Positions 8,244-17,096 of a stretch of DNA of 64,000 nt are shown piece by piece. Both the position numbers and the translations under genes were made by a program. The notes beneath the pieces are model-generated. The model saw only the letters and a list, made by a program, of their open reading frames with translations. It had not been told where the DNA came from and did not search any database. Source of the stretch: Bacillus sp. V3-13 (GTDB lineage: Bacteria > Bacillota > Bacilli > Bacillales > Cytobacillaceae); contig NZ_PGUZ01000039.1 of assembly GCF_002860165.1 (NCBI RefSeq), positions 1 to 64,000 of the forward strand, given 5' to 3'. Every line of letters begins with the position of its first letter. Position 1 is the stretch's first letter.

Positions 8244-8843
8244 TTGGCTAAAGACTTTTATTCAGCAGTAAAAGAACGGCGTTCCATATATGGAATCAGC
8301 AAGAATGTCGATATTTCAACCGAAAGAATTGAAGAAATCATTAACCATGCAGTGAAGTACACGCCTTCAGCCTTCAATTCTCAAAGTGCAAGAGTCGTCG
8401 TATTGCTGGGGGAACATCATGACAAATTATGGGACATCACAAAAGAAGTATTGAGAAAAATTGTTCCGCCTGAAAATTTTTCTCCAACAGAAGAAAAAAT
8501 GGATTCATTTAAGAGCGGATACGGAACGGTCTTATTTTTTGAGGATCAAGCGGTTATTGAGTCAATGCAGAGGGATTTCGCTCTTTATAAGGACAATTTT
8601 CCTGTCTGGGCCCAACAGTCGAACGGAATGCTTCAATATGTAATCTGGACAGCATTGGAAGCGGAAGGATTGGGAGCTTCCCTGCAGCATTATAATCCTT
8701 TGATCGACGAGGAAGTACGGGGAGAGTGGAAGATTCCGGATAACTGGAAGCTCATTGCGCAAATGCCGTTTGGTGCAATAACAGCGCCTGCCGGCGATAA
8801 GGATTTTCAGCCGTTGGATGAACGCGTAAAGATTTATAAATAA
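8244..8843 (+). CDS. Nitroreductase family protein
   Basis: A 199-residue FMN-dependent NAD(P)H oxidoreductase of the small Bacillus nitroreductase group. Family marks are AVKERRSIYGIS near the N-terminus (FMN phosphate contact Arg-Arg-Ser), TPSAFNSQSARVVVLLG and EAEGLGASLQHYNP. TTG 8244 is chosen because GGAGGG lies eight bases upstream; the in-frame ATG 8226 overlaps that site and has none of its own. It is monocistronic with its own terminator. It reduces quinones, nitro compounds or similar electrophiles; the natural substrate is unknown. Confidence 0.87.
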   Translation: MAKDFYSAVKERRSIYGISKNVDISTERIEEIINHAVKYTPSAFNSQSARVVVLLGEHHDKLWDITKEVLRKIVPPENFSPTEEKMDSFKSGYGTVLFFEDQAVIESMQRDFALYKDNFPVWAQQSNGMLQYVIWTALEAEGLGASLQHYNPLIDEEVRGEWKIPDNWKLIAQMPFGAITAPAGDKDFQPLDERVKIYK

Positions 8844-8855
8844 GTGATCACTCTG

Positions 8856-8885
8856 GCATACAGGAAAAGCTGTATGCTTTTTTTA
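8856..8885 (+). terminator. Terminator after the nitroreductase
   Basis: GCATACAG pairs with CTGTATGC around a GAAAAG loop, followed by T7. Confidence 0.9.
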
Positions 8886-9201
8886 CGTACAGCTCAAGAT
8901 TCTGCTTTAGTCTTGCAACGCGGAAGTGATCTATATAGAGTATTCAATAACTTTATTATGTAAACCTACGACAGTTTCTTATTTTGTACAATAAAAAAGG
9001 ATCGATTGAATGACTCATGATTTTAAATGCTTGCAATTAAGGAATAAAAACAGTCAAAATAGAGGAAACGAAAATGAGCAGCAGTAAAACAAATCAAAAA
9101 TCCGCTAATGTATGCATATATTGCGGTATTTTTTATGAACGGTTCTGAGAACGGACCATAAAAAGTCTTGGATAAAAATAACCAGCAGGAGTGTGGAAAG
9201 T
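8886..9201. other. Intergenic stretch, nothing recognised
   Basis: About 315 bases of AT-rich sequence between the nitroreductase terminator and the FMN reductase. I see no reading frame with a ribosome binding site, no dyad of note and no clear promoter apart from general AT-richness. Confidence 0.5.
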
Positions 9202-9726
9202 ATGGCAAAGGCAGTGATCATTTCGGGAGGAACATCAGAAAATTCCCGGCTTAATGGTATTTCCGATTTTGTAGTGAACTATTTAAATACTGAAGGGATT
9301 TCCTTCGATATCATAAACGTCCGCGATTTACCGCCCGCTGATTTAATCTATGGCAAGTACGACAGTCCTGATATCAGCAATGCCAATGCGAAGGTAGAAG
9401 AGGCAGAAATCGTTATTATTTTGACTCCTGTTTATAAAGCATCCTTCACGGGGGTCTTAAAAACATATCTTGATCTGCTCCCGCAAAAAGGGCTTGTCGG
9501 CAAGACAGTGCTTCCGCTCGTTTTAGGCGGAACATTTGGCCATTTATTAATGATTGACTATGCTTTAAAGCCGGTATTGGCAGCATTAGGGGCAACTACC
9601 TTGCTGGCTGGAGTTTATATTTTGGACACGCAGGTGGAACGGCTTGAGAATCAGCAATTCAAGCTTGGCACAGAAGCTGAACAAAGATTGCAGCAGGCAC
9701 TGAGCTATTTAACGCATGAAAAATAA
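9202..9726 (+). CDS. NADPH-dependent FMN reductase (SsuE-like)
   Basis: A 174-residue flavodoxin-fold reductase that supplies reduced FMN or reduces azo or quinone compounds. The phosphate loop is seen in ISGGTSENSRLNG; the second family motif is ILTPVYKASFTGVLKTYLD, and PLVLGGTFGHLL forms the core strand. ATG 9202 is preferred: AGCAGGAG precedes it by about 10 bases and the upstream GTG 9193 overlaps the site. SsuE normally serves alkanesulfonate monooxygenase, but no ssu genes are near, so the partner is unknown. Confidence 0.85.
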   Translation: MAKAVIISGGTSENSRLNGISDFVVNYLNTEGISFDIINVRDLPPADLIYGKYDSPDISNANAKVEEAEIVIILTPVYKASFTGVLKTYLDLLPQKGLVGKTVLPLVLGGTFGHLLMIDYALKPVLAALGATTLLAGVYILDTQVERLENQQFKLGTEAEQRLQQALSYLTHEK

Positions 9727-9779
9727 AAAACGGGTTCTCGTTTTTGGTTTTACAATACCAGGCTCATGGATCTCGTTAA

Positions 9780-10075
9780 ATTGTTGAGTTGAGAGACTAC
9801 CTAAGGCTTGTCACAAAAGTTCCTTGTGATAAAATATCCCTATGATAGGTTCTTTGATAAGTGATTATATAGGGTTGAGTGGACAAACTAAAATGCGAAA
9901 ACCAAGCGAAATCCTTCCACTCGTAAAATAATCAAGGATCGAAAGAACCATCCATTCGTTGGACATCTACCGCAGGGACTGCGGGAAGTCACGCTCAGGG
10001 AGATGAAAAGTTGCTTTTGTCGTGGAACTGAGAAGCCTCCACCCCTAAGCGAAGTGCAGGTGGCGGGTAGTTCAC
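9780..10075 (+). mobile_element. IS200/IS605-type (IS1341-like) relic with omega-RNA-like right end
   Basis: The stretch ends with GAAGCCTCCACCCCTAAGCG, a short loop and GGTGGCGGGTAGTTCAC. This CCACC/GGTGG hairpin followed by TAGTTCAC is the right-end layout of tnpB-type IS605 elements. Upstream are the scaffold-like segment CCGCAGGGACTGCGGGAAGTC and a possible left end near GGGTTGAGTGGAC (about 9874). No transposase frame survives, so it looks like a deletion derivative keeping the ends and the omega-RNA region. The left boundary is uncertain. It sits directly before the preQ1 riboswitch of queC and may have replaced or moved the original promoter region. Confidence 0.6.
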
Positions 10076-10124
10076 AATCAAACTATGCTAGAATAGCAAT
10101 AGCTAAATAAAAATCCGTTATGAT

Positions 10125-10200
10125 ACGGTAGAGGTTCTAGCTACCCTCTTAAAAAAACTAAGAGAAACAGGACTGCTTTCTTAGTGGTGCTGTTTTTCTA
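10125..10200 (+). ncRNA. preQ1-I riboswitch controlling queCDE
   Basis: The class I preQ1 aptamer is recognisable: stem AGAGG (10130-10134), conserved loop TTCTAGCTA, closing strand CCCTCT, then the A-rich tail AAAAAAACTAAG that forms the pseudoknot. The compact aptamer (about 33 nt) is followed by a weak AACAG/CTGTTTTT hairpin with T-run (about 10162-10198), a plausible transcriptional expression platform just ahead of the queC ribosome binding site. By family knowledge, preQ1 binding turns off queuosine precursor synthesis genes, which fits the downstream operon exactly. Confidence 0.9.
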
Positions 10201-10218
10201 TTTAAGGAGAATGAATAA

Positions 10219-10878
10219 GTGAAAAAAGATAAAGCGGTGATTGTTTTTAGCGGTGGCCAGGACAGCACGACTTGCTTGTTCTGGGCACTGGAACAGTTTG
10301 ATGAAGTGGAGGCTGTTACATTCGATTACAATCAAAGGCATAAAAATGAAATTGAATGTGCGAAAGAGATTACGAAAGAACTCGGGATCAAACACCATAT
10401 TCTTGATATGTCATTGTTGAATCAATTAGCGCCAAATGCGTTAACGAGAAGCGAAATTAAAGTGGAAGAAGGGGCAGAAGGAGCACTGCCGTCAACGTTC
10501 GTTCCGGGCAGAAACCTGTTGTTTCTTTCTTTTGCCGGAGTTTTAGCAAGACAAATCGGCGCAAAGCATATTGTTACCGGTGTGTGCGAAACAGACTTTA
10601 GCGGTTACCCTGACTGCCGGAATGTGTTCATTCAATCGCTTAATGTAACGCTGAACCTGGCGATGAATGCCGAGTTTGTGATTCACACTCCATTAATGTG
10701 GCTCGATAAAGCAGCAACATGGAAGCTCGCTGATGAGCTCAATGCGTTTGAGTTCGTCCGCGACAAAACATTAACTTGCTATAACGGTGTGATTGCCTCT
10801 GGATGCGGTGAATGTCCTGCTTGCAAACTGAGACAAAAAGGCCTTGATGAATACATGAAACACCGAAAGGAGTTTTAA
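10219..10878 (+). CDS. queC: 7-cyano-7-deazaguanine synthase QueC
   Basis: A 219-residue ATP-dependent ligase, identical in length to B. subtilis QueC. It converts 7-carboxy-7-deazaguanine to preQ0, the nitrile precursor of queuosine. The PP-loop is [10 protein letters not shown] near residue 10, and a structural zinc site is seen in [15 protein letters not shown] at the C-terminus. The start is GTG 10219 with AAGGAGA ten bases upstream; an ATG at 10211 hits a stop after three codons. It is first in the preQ1-regulated operon. Confidence 0.96.
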   Translation: MKKDKAVIVFSGGQDSTTCLFWALEQFDEVEAVTFDYNQRHKNEIECAKEITKELGIKHHILDMSLLNQLAPNALTRSEIKVEEGAEGALPSTFVPGRNLLFLSFAGVLARQIGAKHIVTGVCETDFSGYPDCRNVFIQSLNVTLNLAMNAEFVIHTPLMWLDKAATWKLADELNAFEFVRDKTLTCYNGVIASGCGECPACKLRQKGLDEYMKHRKEF

Positions 10879-10881
10879 ACA

Positions 10882-11364
10882 ATGTACGGATTTCGGATTG
10901 TCGATAAACTCCAAAAAATCGATGAAGATATTAATAGAGATAAGTTGAAATACCATTCAAAACGGGTCCTTGTCAGCAAGGAATTTACCTTTGACGCTGC
11001 CCATCATTTGCATTGCTATGAAGGGAAATGCAAAAATTTGCACGGCCACACATACAAGGTCATTTTCGGGCTGAGCGGATTCGTTGATAACAGGGGTTTA
11101 TTGATCGATTTTGCCGATATGAAAGAAATTTGGAAAAACGAGATTGAAATTCATCTCGACCATAGATATTTAAACGAAACACTCCCGCCTATGAATACGA
11201 CGGCTGAAAATATCGTTGTCTGGATTTATGAACAAATGGCTGAAGCCCTTAAGCGCCAGGACAGACAGCAAAAATATGAAGGGGCGCGCGTTGAATTTGT
11301 CCGGCTCTATGAAACTCCGACAAGCTATGCCGAAGCGCGAAGGGAGTGGATGGAAGTTGAGTAA
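10882..11364 (+). CDS. queD: 6-carboxy-5,6,7,8-tetrahydropterin synthase QueD
   Basis: A 160-residue pterin-synthase-fold enzyme converting 7,8-dihydroneopterin triphosphate to 6-carboxytetrahydropterin. The zinc-binding histidines are in FDAAHHLHCYEGKCKNLHGH, where the Cys is the catalytic residue, and the C-terminal VRLYETPTSYAE holds the substrate-binding Glu. It starts three bases after queC. The N-terminal extension of about 30 residues before VSKEFTFDA is usual in Bacillus. Confidence 0.95.
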   Translation: MYGFRIVDKLQKIDEDINRDKLKYHSKRVLVSKEFTFDAAHHLHCYEGKCKNLHGHTYKVIFGLSGFVDNRGLLIDFADMKEIWKNEIEIHLDHRYLNETLPPMNTTAENIVVWIYEQMAEALKRQDRQQKYEGARVEFVRLYETPTSYAEARREWMEVE

Positions 11365-12085
11365 AATTCCTGTTATGGAGCTGTTCGGTCCGACCATTCA
11401 AGGAGAGGGAATGGTGATCGGCCAAAAGACAATGTTTGTCCGGACTGCCGGATGCGATTATTCCTGCTCCTGGTGTGACTCATCATTTACATGGGATGGA
11501 ACAGGCAAACACCTGATTAAGCAAATGAGCGCTGAAGAAATTTTCGCGGAGTTAAGAAGGCTCGGGGGAGACGGCTTCTCGTATGTGACGATTTCCGGCG
11601 GCAATCCGGCTTTGCTGAAAAACTTGGGCAGCTTGATAGAGCTATTACAACAAAATCAAATAAAAGTTTGCCTTGAAACGCAAGGGAGCAGATGGCAGGA
11701 CTGGTTTTATGAAATTGAGGAATTGACGCTGTCCCCAAAACCGCCAAGTTCCGGAATGGCAACTGACTTTAATATCCTTGATATGATCATCACGAATCTT
11801 CAACAGAGACCATCAGGCAAACATATGAGCTTGAAAATAGTGATTTTTTCAGATGAAGATTACGATTATGCCCGAAGCTTACATTTCCGCTACCCTGAAG
11901 TTCCGTTCTTTTTACAAGTGGGGAATGAGGATACCACAACGAAAGATGATGGAAAGCTAATTCTGAATCTGCTGGAGAAATATCAGCTTTTAATTGATAA
12001 GGTCATGAACGACGATGATTTAAAGAACGTTAAGGTGCTTCCGCAATTGCATACCTATATTTGGGGAAATAAACGGGGTGTCTAA
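11357..12085 (+). CDS. queE: 7-carboxy-7-deazaguanine synthase QueE (radical SAM)
   Basis: A 242-residue radical SAM enzyme that rearranges 6-carboxytetrahydropterin to 7-carboxy-7-deazaguanine. The [4Fe-4S] motif CxxxCxxC is AGCDYSCSWC, after the FGPTIQGEGMVIG segment typical of QueE. TTG 11357 is proposed as start: it overlaps the queD end by eight bases, GGGAGTGG lies upstream, and it gives an N-terminus SKIPVMELFGP like B. subtilis. The open frame upstream to 11216 lies inside queD. The fourth gene, queF, is not adjacent here. Confidence 0.94.
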   Translation: MSKIPVMELFGPTIQGEGMVIGQKTMFVRTAGCDYSCSWCDSSFTWDGTGKHLIKQMSAEEIFAELRRLGGDGFSYVTISGGNPALLKNLGSLIELLQQNQIKVCLETQGSRWQDWFYEIEELTLSPKPPSSGMATDFNILDMIITNLQQRPSGKHMSLKIVIFSDEDYDYARSLHFRYPEVPFFLQVGNEDTTTKDDGKLILNLLEKYQLLIDKVMNDDDLKNVKVLPQLHTYIWGNKRGV

Positions 12086-12093
12086 AAATTACG

Positions 12094-12121
12094 GTCAGCT
12101 GAGATAAGCTGGCTTTTTTTT
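12094..12121 (+). terminator. Terminator of the queCDE operon
   Basis: GTCAGCT pairs with AGCTGGC (one wobble) across GAGATA and is followed by T8. Confidence 0.88.
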
Positions 12122-12214
12122 GTAGAAAAATAAGCCAATATGGTTGCATAGTAAGAGAAAATTGAATTAAAATGAAATTGTCAAAAAATTTTCAAAAATA
12201 CGGGGAGGAATTGG

Positions 12215-12442
12215 ATGTTCCGCTTAGCCATTGCCAGCATCTTGGGATTTGTTTTATTTATGGTTGAAACCATGATTGTCATGGAGCTGAAAAATTACCA
12301 CACGATTGATTATGGTGGACCGGGCCCATTTATGAGTGTTTGGGCCATGAATATTTTCTTCGTCTTTGCAATCCTGACTCAAATTAAAATTTGGTATTTC
12401 AATCAAAGACGAAGCCAATCGGAAAATGTCCCGTTTCATTAA
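12215..12442 (+). CDS. Small two-helix membrane protein, unknown function
   Basis: A 75-residue protein with two predicted transmembrane segments (residues about 4-23 and 44-61), a short outside or inside loop with YGGPGPFMS, and a charged tail. GGGGAGGAATT lies just before ATG 12215, and a terminator follows directly, so this is a real single-gene unit. I do not recognise the family. Confidence 0.75.
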   Translation: MFRLAIASILGFVLFMVETMIVMELKNYHTIDYGGPGPFMSVWAMNIFFVFAILTQIKIWYFNQRRSQSENVPFH

Positions 12443-12445
12443 TCT

Positions 12446-12469
12446 GCCCTTATTAAGGGTCTTTTTTTT
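12446..12469 (+). terminator. Terminator after the small membrane protein
   Basis: CCCTTA pairs with TAAGGG in a tight hairpin followed by T8. Confidence 0.82.
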
Positions 12470-12703
12470 GCAATTTTGAAGCATGAGCAACTCGAGGCGA
12501 AACCCACGATATTGTTTTTTCAATAAAAGGCAGTTATTATTCCGATGTACCGGTTTCGATCTGATAAGGTTCTATTTTGTATGGCTTAAAAAGTCCTTGA
12601 GGAAAATACATTTGTACTCCTGAAAAAGAAAAACACTTGCTTCTTTGCTGCTTTAGAGCAATAATAAAGAGTGAATTTTCTAATAGAGCAGGAGATGTCG
12701 TGA

Positions 12704-14053
12704 ATGAAGGTTGTGAAGTTTGGAGGAAGCTCAGTTGCTTCGGGAGAGCAGATTGAAAAGATTTTCCGCATCATTGTTTCCGATCCGGAGCGCAAGGTGG
12801 TCGTCGTTTCCGCACCCGGGAAACGAAGTCCTGACGATTTGAAAGTGACTGATTTATTGATTGACTGTGCCGACAGAGCGCTTCGGCTCGGTGATGCAGG
12901 CGATTTGTTTCATAGTGTTTTAGATCGATATATTTTGATTGCCAAACAGTTAAATCTGCCTGAGGGAATCATTTCGAAAATTCATGACGATTTGCTTAAT
13001 GTCATCAATGGTGATAAAAGCAGTCCCGACCATTACCTGGATGCGGTAAAGGCAAGTGGCGAAGATAATCTCGCCAAGCTCATCGCTGCCTATTTTCAAG
13101 CTCAGGGAGTCGAAGCACATTATGTGAATCCCGGAGAAGCCGGAATGATTGTAACAGATGAGCCGGGAAACGCCCGGATTTTGCCTGAGTCATACGATCG
13201 ACTTTATTCCTTGCGGAGCCGGCCGGGAACTTTAATCATCCCCGGCTTTTTTGGCTACACAGAGAATGGAAAGGTTGTGACTTTTTCACGGAGCGGCTCG
13301 GATATTACCGGCTCCATTCTTGCAAACGGGATAAAGGCTTCCTTATATGAAAATTTTACTGACGTCGATGCCGTCTATTCAGTTAATCCCAATGTTGTTG
13401 ACAATCCAAAAGAAATCAAGGAGCTCACCTACAGGGAAATGAGGGAGCTTTCTTATGCGGGATTTTCCGTTTTTCATGACGAAGCGCTGATCCCTGCTTT
13501 CAAGGCGGGGATTCCAGTTCATATTAAAAATACAAACAATCCAGATGCACCGGGAACAAAGGTGATGAATGAACGGAAAGCCGCCAATGGACCGGTAATT
13601 GGCATTGCGAGTGATAAAGGTTTTTGCAGCGTTTATGTAAGCAAATACTTAATGAACCGGGAAGTCGGCTTTGGCCGAACGCTTCTGCAAATTTTAGTGG
13701 AATTGGGCTTATCGTATGAACACACGCCTTCGGGAATTGACGACATATCGATTATCCTCAGGCAATCGCAGGTCAATGAAGAAATCGAACAGAAAATCAT
13801 CGGCCGAATCTACGAGGAGCTCCATGCTGATGAAGTAAAGATTGAGCGGAATCTCGCACTTGTGATGATTGTCGGGGAAGGAATGCGCCACAATGTCGGA
13901 ACGATGGCGAGGGCCTCGACGGCGTTGGCCAGGGCGGGAATCAACATCGAGATGATTAACCAGGGCTCGTCGGAGGTGAGCATGATGTTCGGCGTAAAAG
14001 AAGCAGAAGAAGCGCGGGCAGTTCAAGCAATTTACCGGGAATTTTTCAACTAA
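12704..14053 (+). CDS. thrD: Aspartokinase (YclM/ThrD-type, class III)
   Basis: A 449-residue monofunctional aspartate kinase, first step of the aspartate pathway (lysine, threonine, methionine, dipicolinate precursors). KFGGSSVAS at the N-terminus is the kinase substrate motif, FSRSGSDITGS the second signature and tandem ACT domains occupy about residues 300-449 (NEEIEQKIIG, INIEMINQGSSEVSMMFGV). Length and sequence match B. subtilis YclM rather than DapG or LysC, which are shorter. AGGAG lies nine bases before ATG 12704. No T-box or lysine riboswitch was recognised in the 230-base leader. Symbol given by similarity. Confidence 0.9.
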   Translation: MKVVKFGGSSVASGEQIEKIFRIIVSDPERKVVVVSAPGKRSPDDLKVTDLLIDCADRALRLGDAGDLFHSVLDRYILIAKQLNLPEGIISKIHDDLLNVINGDKSSPDHYLDAVKASGEDNLAKLIAAYFQAQGVEAHYVNPGEAGMIVTDEPGNARILPESYDRLYSLRSRPGTLIIPGFFGYTENGKVVTFSRSGSDITGSILANGIKASLYENFTDVDAVYSVNPNVVDNPKEIKELTYREMRELSYAGFSVFHDEALIPAFKAGIPVHIKNTNNPDAPGTKVMNERKAANGPVIGIASDKGFCSVYVSKYLMNREVGFGRTLLQILVELGLSYEHTPSGIDDISIILRQSQVNEEIEQKIIGRIYEELHADEVKIERNLALVMIVGEGMRHNVGTMARASTALARAGINIEMINQGSSEVSMMFGVKEAEEARAVQAIYREFFN

Positions 14054-14144
14054 TGCTCAGGAGTGCCCAGGTATACTAAATCCTGTCTCAATGAACAAAT
14101 TATGTTTGCTTAGATAAAATCGAAAAGGAATATGGCTAATTTTG

Positions 14145-14172
14145 AACGCGGGAAACCCTCCGCGTTTTTTTA
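14145..14172 (+). terminator. Terminator after aspartokinase
   Basis: AACGCGG pairs with CCGCGTT across GAAACCCT, followed by a T-run. Confidence 0.88.
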
Positions 14173-14300
14173 AGCATAGAAAACCCCACCAGTTAGAAGA
14201 GGCCAGCCAATTCATAAGTGGATGGGATATGGACAGCCAAAAAGCATCAAATATCCTCCAAAACTATCAATCACCAATCGTGTTTTTATTGTCGAAAGAA

Positions 14301-14329
14301 TTGCTTAAAGTAGTTCTATAATTTATAAT
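14301..14329 (+). promoter_or_regulatory. Probable sigma-A promoter of the dpp-ykf operon
   Basis: TTGCTT and TATAAT with an exact 17-base spacer, 40 bases upstream of the dppA start. In B. subtilis this operon is repressed by CodY and AbrB; I see AT-rich flanks but no clear CodY-consensus box. Confidence 0.65.
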
Positions 14330-14369
14330 ATTAAGATAATTATATATTCAGCAAGAGGAGGAGGCAGGA

Positions 14370-15194
14370 ATGAAATTATATGTATCCGTTGATATGGAGG
14401 GCATTTCTGGTCTAGTTGACCATACACATGTCGATTCTTCGAAACACAATTATGAGCGCGGGCGTGAAATTATGACCGCTGAAGCGAATCATGTAATCAC
14501 CACCGCGTTTAACAACGGTTGCTCGGAAGTCATTGTGAACGACAGCCATTCAAAAATGAATAATCTGCTGGTAGAAAAGCTGCACAGGGACACGCAGTTA
14601 ATTTCCGGAGATGTAAAGCCGTTTTCAATGGTGCAGGGATTGGACGACACCTACACGGGAGCGATGTTTGTCGGGTACCATGCAAGAGCTTCGTTGAAAG
14701 GAGTAATGTCCCACTCGATGATCTTTGGGGTTCGCCATATGTACATAAACGACATCACAATCGGAGAACTGGGGTTTAATGCATTTGTGGCCGGCTACTT
14801 TGGCGTACCAGTGCTGCTTGTTGCCGGGGATGACCGGGCTGCACTTGAAGCAGAAGAACTGATTCCAAATGTAACAACTGCGGCGGTGAAAAAGACGATT
14901 TCACGATCTGCAGCGCTGACATTAACACCGGAAAAAGCAGGTGAGCTGCTGCAGGAAAAAACGATTTTGGCATTGGAAAACAAAGATAAAGTGAAGCCGC
15001 TCACTCCCCCGGAAAATCCTCTGTTGCGAATTGAATTTGCCAATTACGGACAGGCAGAATGGGCAAACCTGATGCCTGGAACCAAACTGGAGGAAGGTAC
15101 AACGATTGTCCGTTTTCAAGCAAAGAACATTCTCGAAGCCTATCAAGCGATGCTAGTCATGACTGAATTAGCAATGAGAACCACATTCTGTTAG
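14370..15194 (+). CDS. dppA: D-aminopeptidase DppA (M55)
   Basis: A 274-residue zinc-dependent D-amino-acid-specific aminopeptidase that self-assembles into a decameric cage in the B. subtilis enzyme. The five metal ligands are visible at the expected places: Asp8 and Glu10 in SVDMEGISG, His60 in VNDSHSKMNN, His104 in GYHARAS and Glu133 in IGELGFNA; His115 lies in VMSHSMIFG. GAGGAGGAGG precedes ATG 14370. It releases D-Ala from wall-derived peptides brought in by the transporter encoded next. Confidence 0.96.
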   Translation: MKLYVSVDMEGISGLVDHTHVDSSKHNYERGREIMTAEANHVITTAFNNGCSEVIVNDSHSKMNNLLVEKLHRDTQLISGDVKPFSMVQGLDDTYTGAMFVGYHARASLKGVMSHSMIFGVRHMYINDITIGELGFNAFVAGYFGVPVLLVAGDDRAALEAEELIPNVTTAAVKKTISRSAALTLTPEKAGELLQEKTILALENKDKVKPLTPPENPLLRIEFANYGQAEWANLMPGTKLEEGTTIVRFQAKNILEAYQAMLVMTELAMRTTFC

Positions 15195-15207
15195 GAAGTG
15201 TGAAACG

Positions 15208-16140
15208 ATGCGTACATATCTTGTCAAAAGGCTGCTTTCCATGCTTGTGACCTTATGGGTCATTATTACATTAACCTTCTTCCTGATGCATGCAATCCCT
15301 GGCTCTCCTTTTACCGATGAGCGGACGACAAATGAAGCGGTCCAGCGAAATCTTGCTGCGCATTATCACCTTGATCAACCGCTGCCTGTTCAGTATTTAA
15401 TGTATTTAAAAGCTCTGATCACCTTTGACTTTGGACCTTCTATTAGTCATTCGTCACAAACAGTGAATGAACTGCTCGGCAGAGGCTTTCCAGTTTCCTT
15501 TGAACTGGGCGTGGTGACATTGATTGTTGCAATTGCCTCCGGTATTGTCCTTGGAATTGTAGCAGCACTTCGCCATAACGGCATCATCGATTATATCGCG
15601 ATGACGATTGCAGTACTCGGAATTTCCGTTCCAAACTTTGTGATGGCTACTCTGTTAATCCAGCAAGTGGCCGTAAATTGGGGGATCCTGCCGGTTGCAA
15701 CCTGGGCAAGCATTCGGCATATGATTTTGCCGACACTGGCGCTGGCAACAGGGCCGATGGCACTCATTGCAAGGTTAACACGCTCAAGCATGCTCGAAGT
15801 GTTGACCCAGGATTATATCCGCACAGCCCGGGCAAAAGGCCTGTCTCCTGTCAAAATTGTCATCAAGCATGCATTGAGAAATGCACTCCTCCCCGTAGTG
15901 ACAGTGCTTGGTTCTCTTGCAGCAAGCATTCTGACCGGCACCTTTGTCATTGAAAAAATATTCGCAATACCGGGCATGGGCAAATATTTCATTGAAAGCA
16001 TCGGAAATCGGGATTATCCGGTCATCATGGGTACAACCGTATTTTACAGTGCTATTTTAATCTTCATGCTTTTTCTCGTTGACCTTGCTTATGGCGTCTT
16101 GGATCCGCGCATTAAGCTGTATAAAAAGGAGGGGAGATAG
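15208..16140 (+). CDS. dppB: Dipeptide ABC transporter permease DppB
   Basis: A 310-residue inner-membrane permease with about six transmembrane segments. The N-terminal RRLLSML-type segment and LVTLWVIITLTFFLM are typical of OppB/DppB proteins, and the EAA-like loop is GLSPVKIVIKHALRNALLP, the contact with the ATPases. It starts 13 bases after dppA. It pairs with DppC to form the channel. Confidence 0.95.
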   Translation: MRTYLVKRLLSMLVTLWVIITLTFFLMHAIPGSPFTDERTTNEAVQRNLAAHYHLDQPLPVQYLMYLKALITFDFGPSISHSSQTVNELLGRGFPVSFELGVVTLIVAIASGIVLGIVAALRHNGIIDYIAMTIAVLGISVPNFVMATLLIQQVAVNWGILPVATWASIRHMILPTLALATGPMALIARLTRSSMLEVLTQDYIRTARAKGLSPVKIVIKHALRNALLPVVTVLGSLAASILTGTFVIEKIFAIPGMGKYFIESIGNRDYPVIMGTTVFYSAILIFMLFLVDLAYGVLDPRIKLYKKEGR

Positions 16141-17091
16141 GTGGAGCTTCGAAAACAGCATGAACCGAATATTTCGCCACATGTTCCTGACGAATGGTTT
16201 GTTCCAAAAACGAAGAATGAAAAAGAGGCAGAAGCGGTTATAAGGCCGAGCCAATCGTATTGGCAGGACGCATGGCGCCGGCTCCGCAAAAATAAGCTGG
16301 CGATGGGCGGGCTGTTCTTTTTAGTGTTATTAACCTTTATGGCAATTTTCGGCCCGGTGATTTCACCGCATAGCATCGACAATGATCTTAGCAACCAAAA
16401 CCTTCCTCCCTCCTCTACTTATTGGTTTGGCACTGATGAACTTGGCCGCGATGTTTTTACAAGAACATGGTATGGAGCGAGAATCTCTTTATTTGTCGGG
16501 GTTGTTGCCGCGTTGATTGATTTTGTCATAGGTGTCATTTATGGAGGGGTTGCCGGCTATAAGGGCGGCAGAACAGACCAGGTCATGATGCGGATTATTG
16601 AAGTTTTATACGGTCTCCCATACTTATTGGTTGTTATCCTTTTAATGGTCGTAATGGGCCCCGGTTTGTCGACGATCATTGTCGCGTTAACTGTTACAGG
16701 CTGGATCGGCATGGCGAGAATTGTCAGGGGACAGGTGCTGCAAATCAAAAATTATGAATTTATTTTAGCTTCTAAAACGTTTGGAACAAAGACATCAAGG
16801 ATTATCCGCAAGAATCTTCTCCCGAATACAATGGGCCCGATTATCGTACAAATGACGCTAACCGTTCCATCGGCTATTTTTGCGGAAGCTTTCTTAAGCT
16901 TTCTCGGATTGGGAGTCCAGGCACCACATGCCAGCTGGGGAGTAATGGCGGACGCCGGTTTATCGACGATTCTTTCAGGCCATTGGTGGCGGTTATTTTT
17001 CCCTGCTTTTTTTATATCGCTAACGATGTTTGCGTTTAATGTGTTGGGTGATGGATTGCAGGACGCCCTTGATCCAAGGTTAAGGAGGTAG
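16141..17091 (+). CDS. dppC: Dipeptide ABC transporter permease DppC
   Basis: A 316-residue permease with an N-terminal cytoplasmic stretch of about 40 residues, the OppC-type segment SYWQDAWRRLRKNKLA and six predicted membrane spans. FGTDELGRDVFTRTWYGARIS is the conserved periplasmic and membrane entry of this family, and ASKTFGTKTSRIIRKNLLPN the EAA loop. The start is GTG 16141, immediately after the dppB stop with AGGAGGGGAG overlapping the end of dppB. Confidence 0.95.
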   Translation: MELRKQHEPNISPHVPDEWFVPKTKNEKEAEAVIRPSQSYWQDAWRRLRKNKLAMGGLFFLVLLTFMAIFGPVISPHSIDNDLSNQNLPPSSTYWFGTDELGRDVFTRTWYGARISLFVGVVAALIDFVIGVIYGGVAGYKGGRTDQVMMRIIEVLYGLPYLLVVILLMVVMGPGLSTIIVALTVTGWIGMARIVRGQVLQIKNYEFILASKTFGTKTSRIIRKNLLPNTMGPIIVQMTLTVPSAIFAEAFLSFLGLGVQAPHASWGVMADAGLSTILSGHWWRLFFPAFFISLTMFAFNVLGDGLQDALDPRLRR

Positions 17092-17096
17092 GCAGC

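Larger units (their letters stand above)
14054..14369. other. Intergenic region with terminator and dpp promoter
   Basis: About 316 bases without a gene. It holds the aspartokinase terminator (14145-14172) and the dpp promoter (14301-14329); I see nothing else. Confidence 0.7.

Noticed and set aside
12470-12703. Possible lysine riboswitch or T-box before aspartokinase
   Set aside because: No T-box motif, no lysine aptamer core and no terminator pair could be found in the 230 bases.
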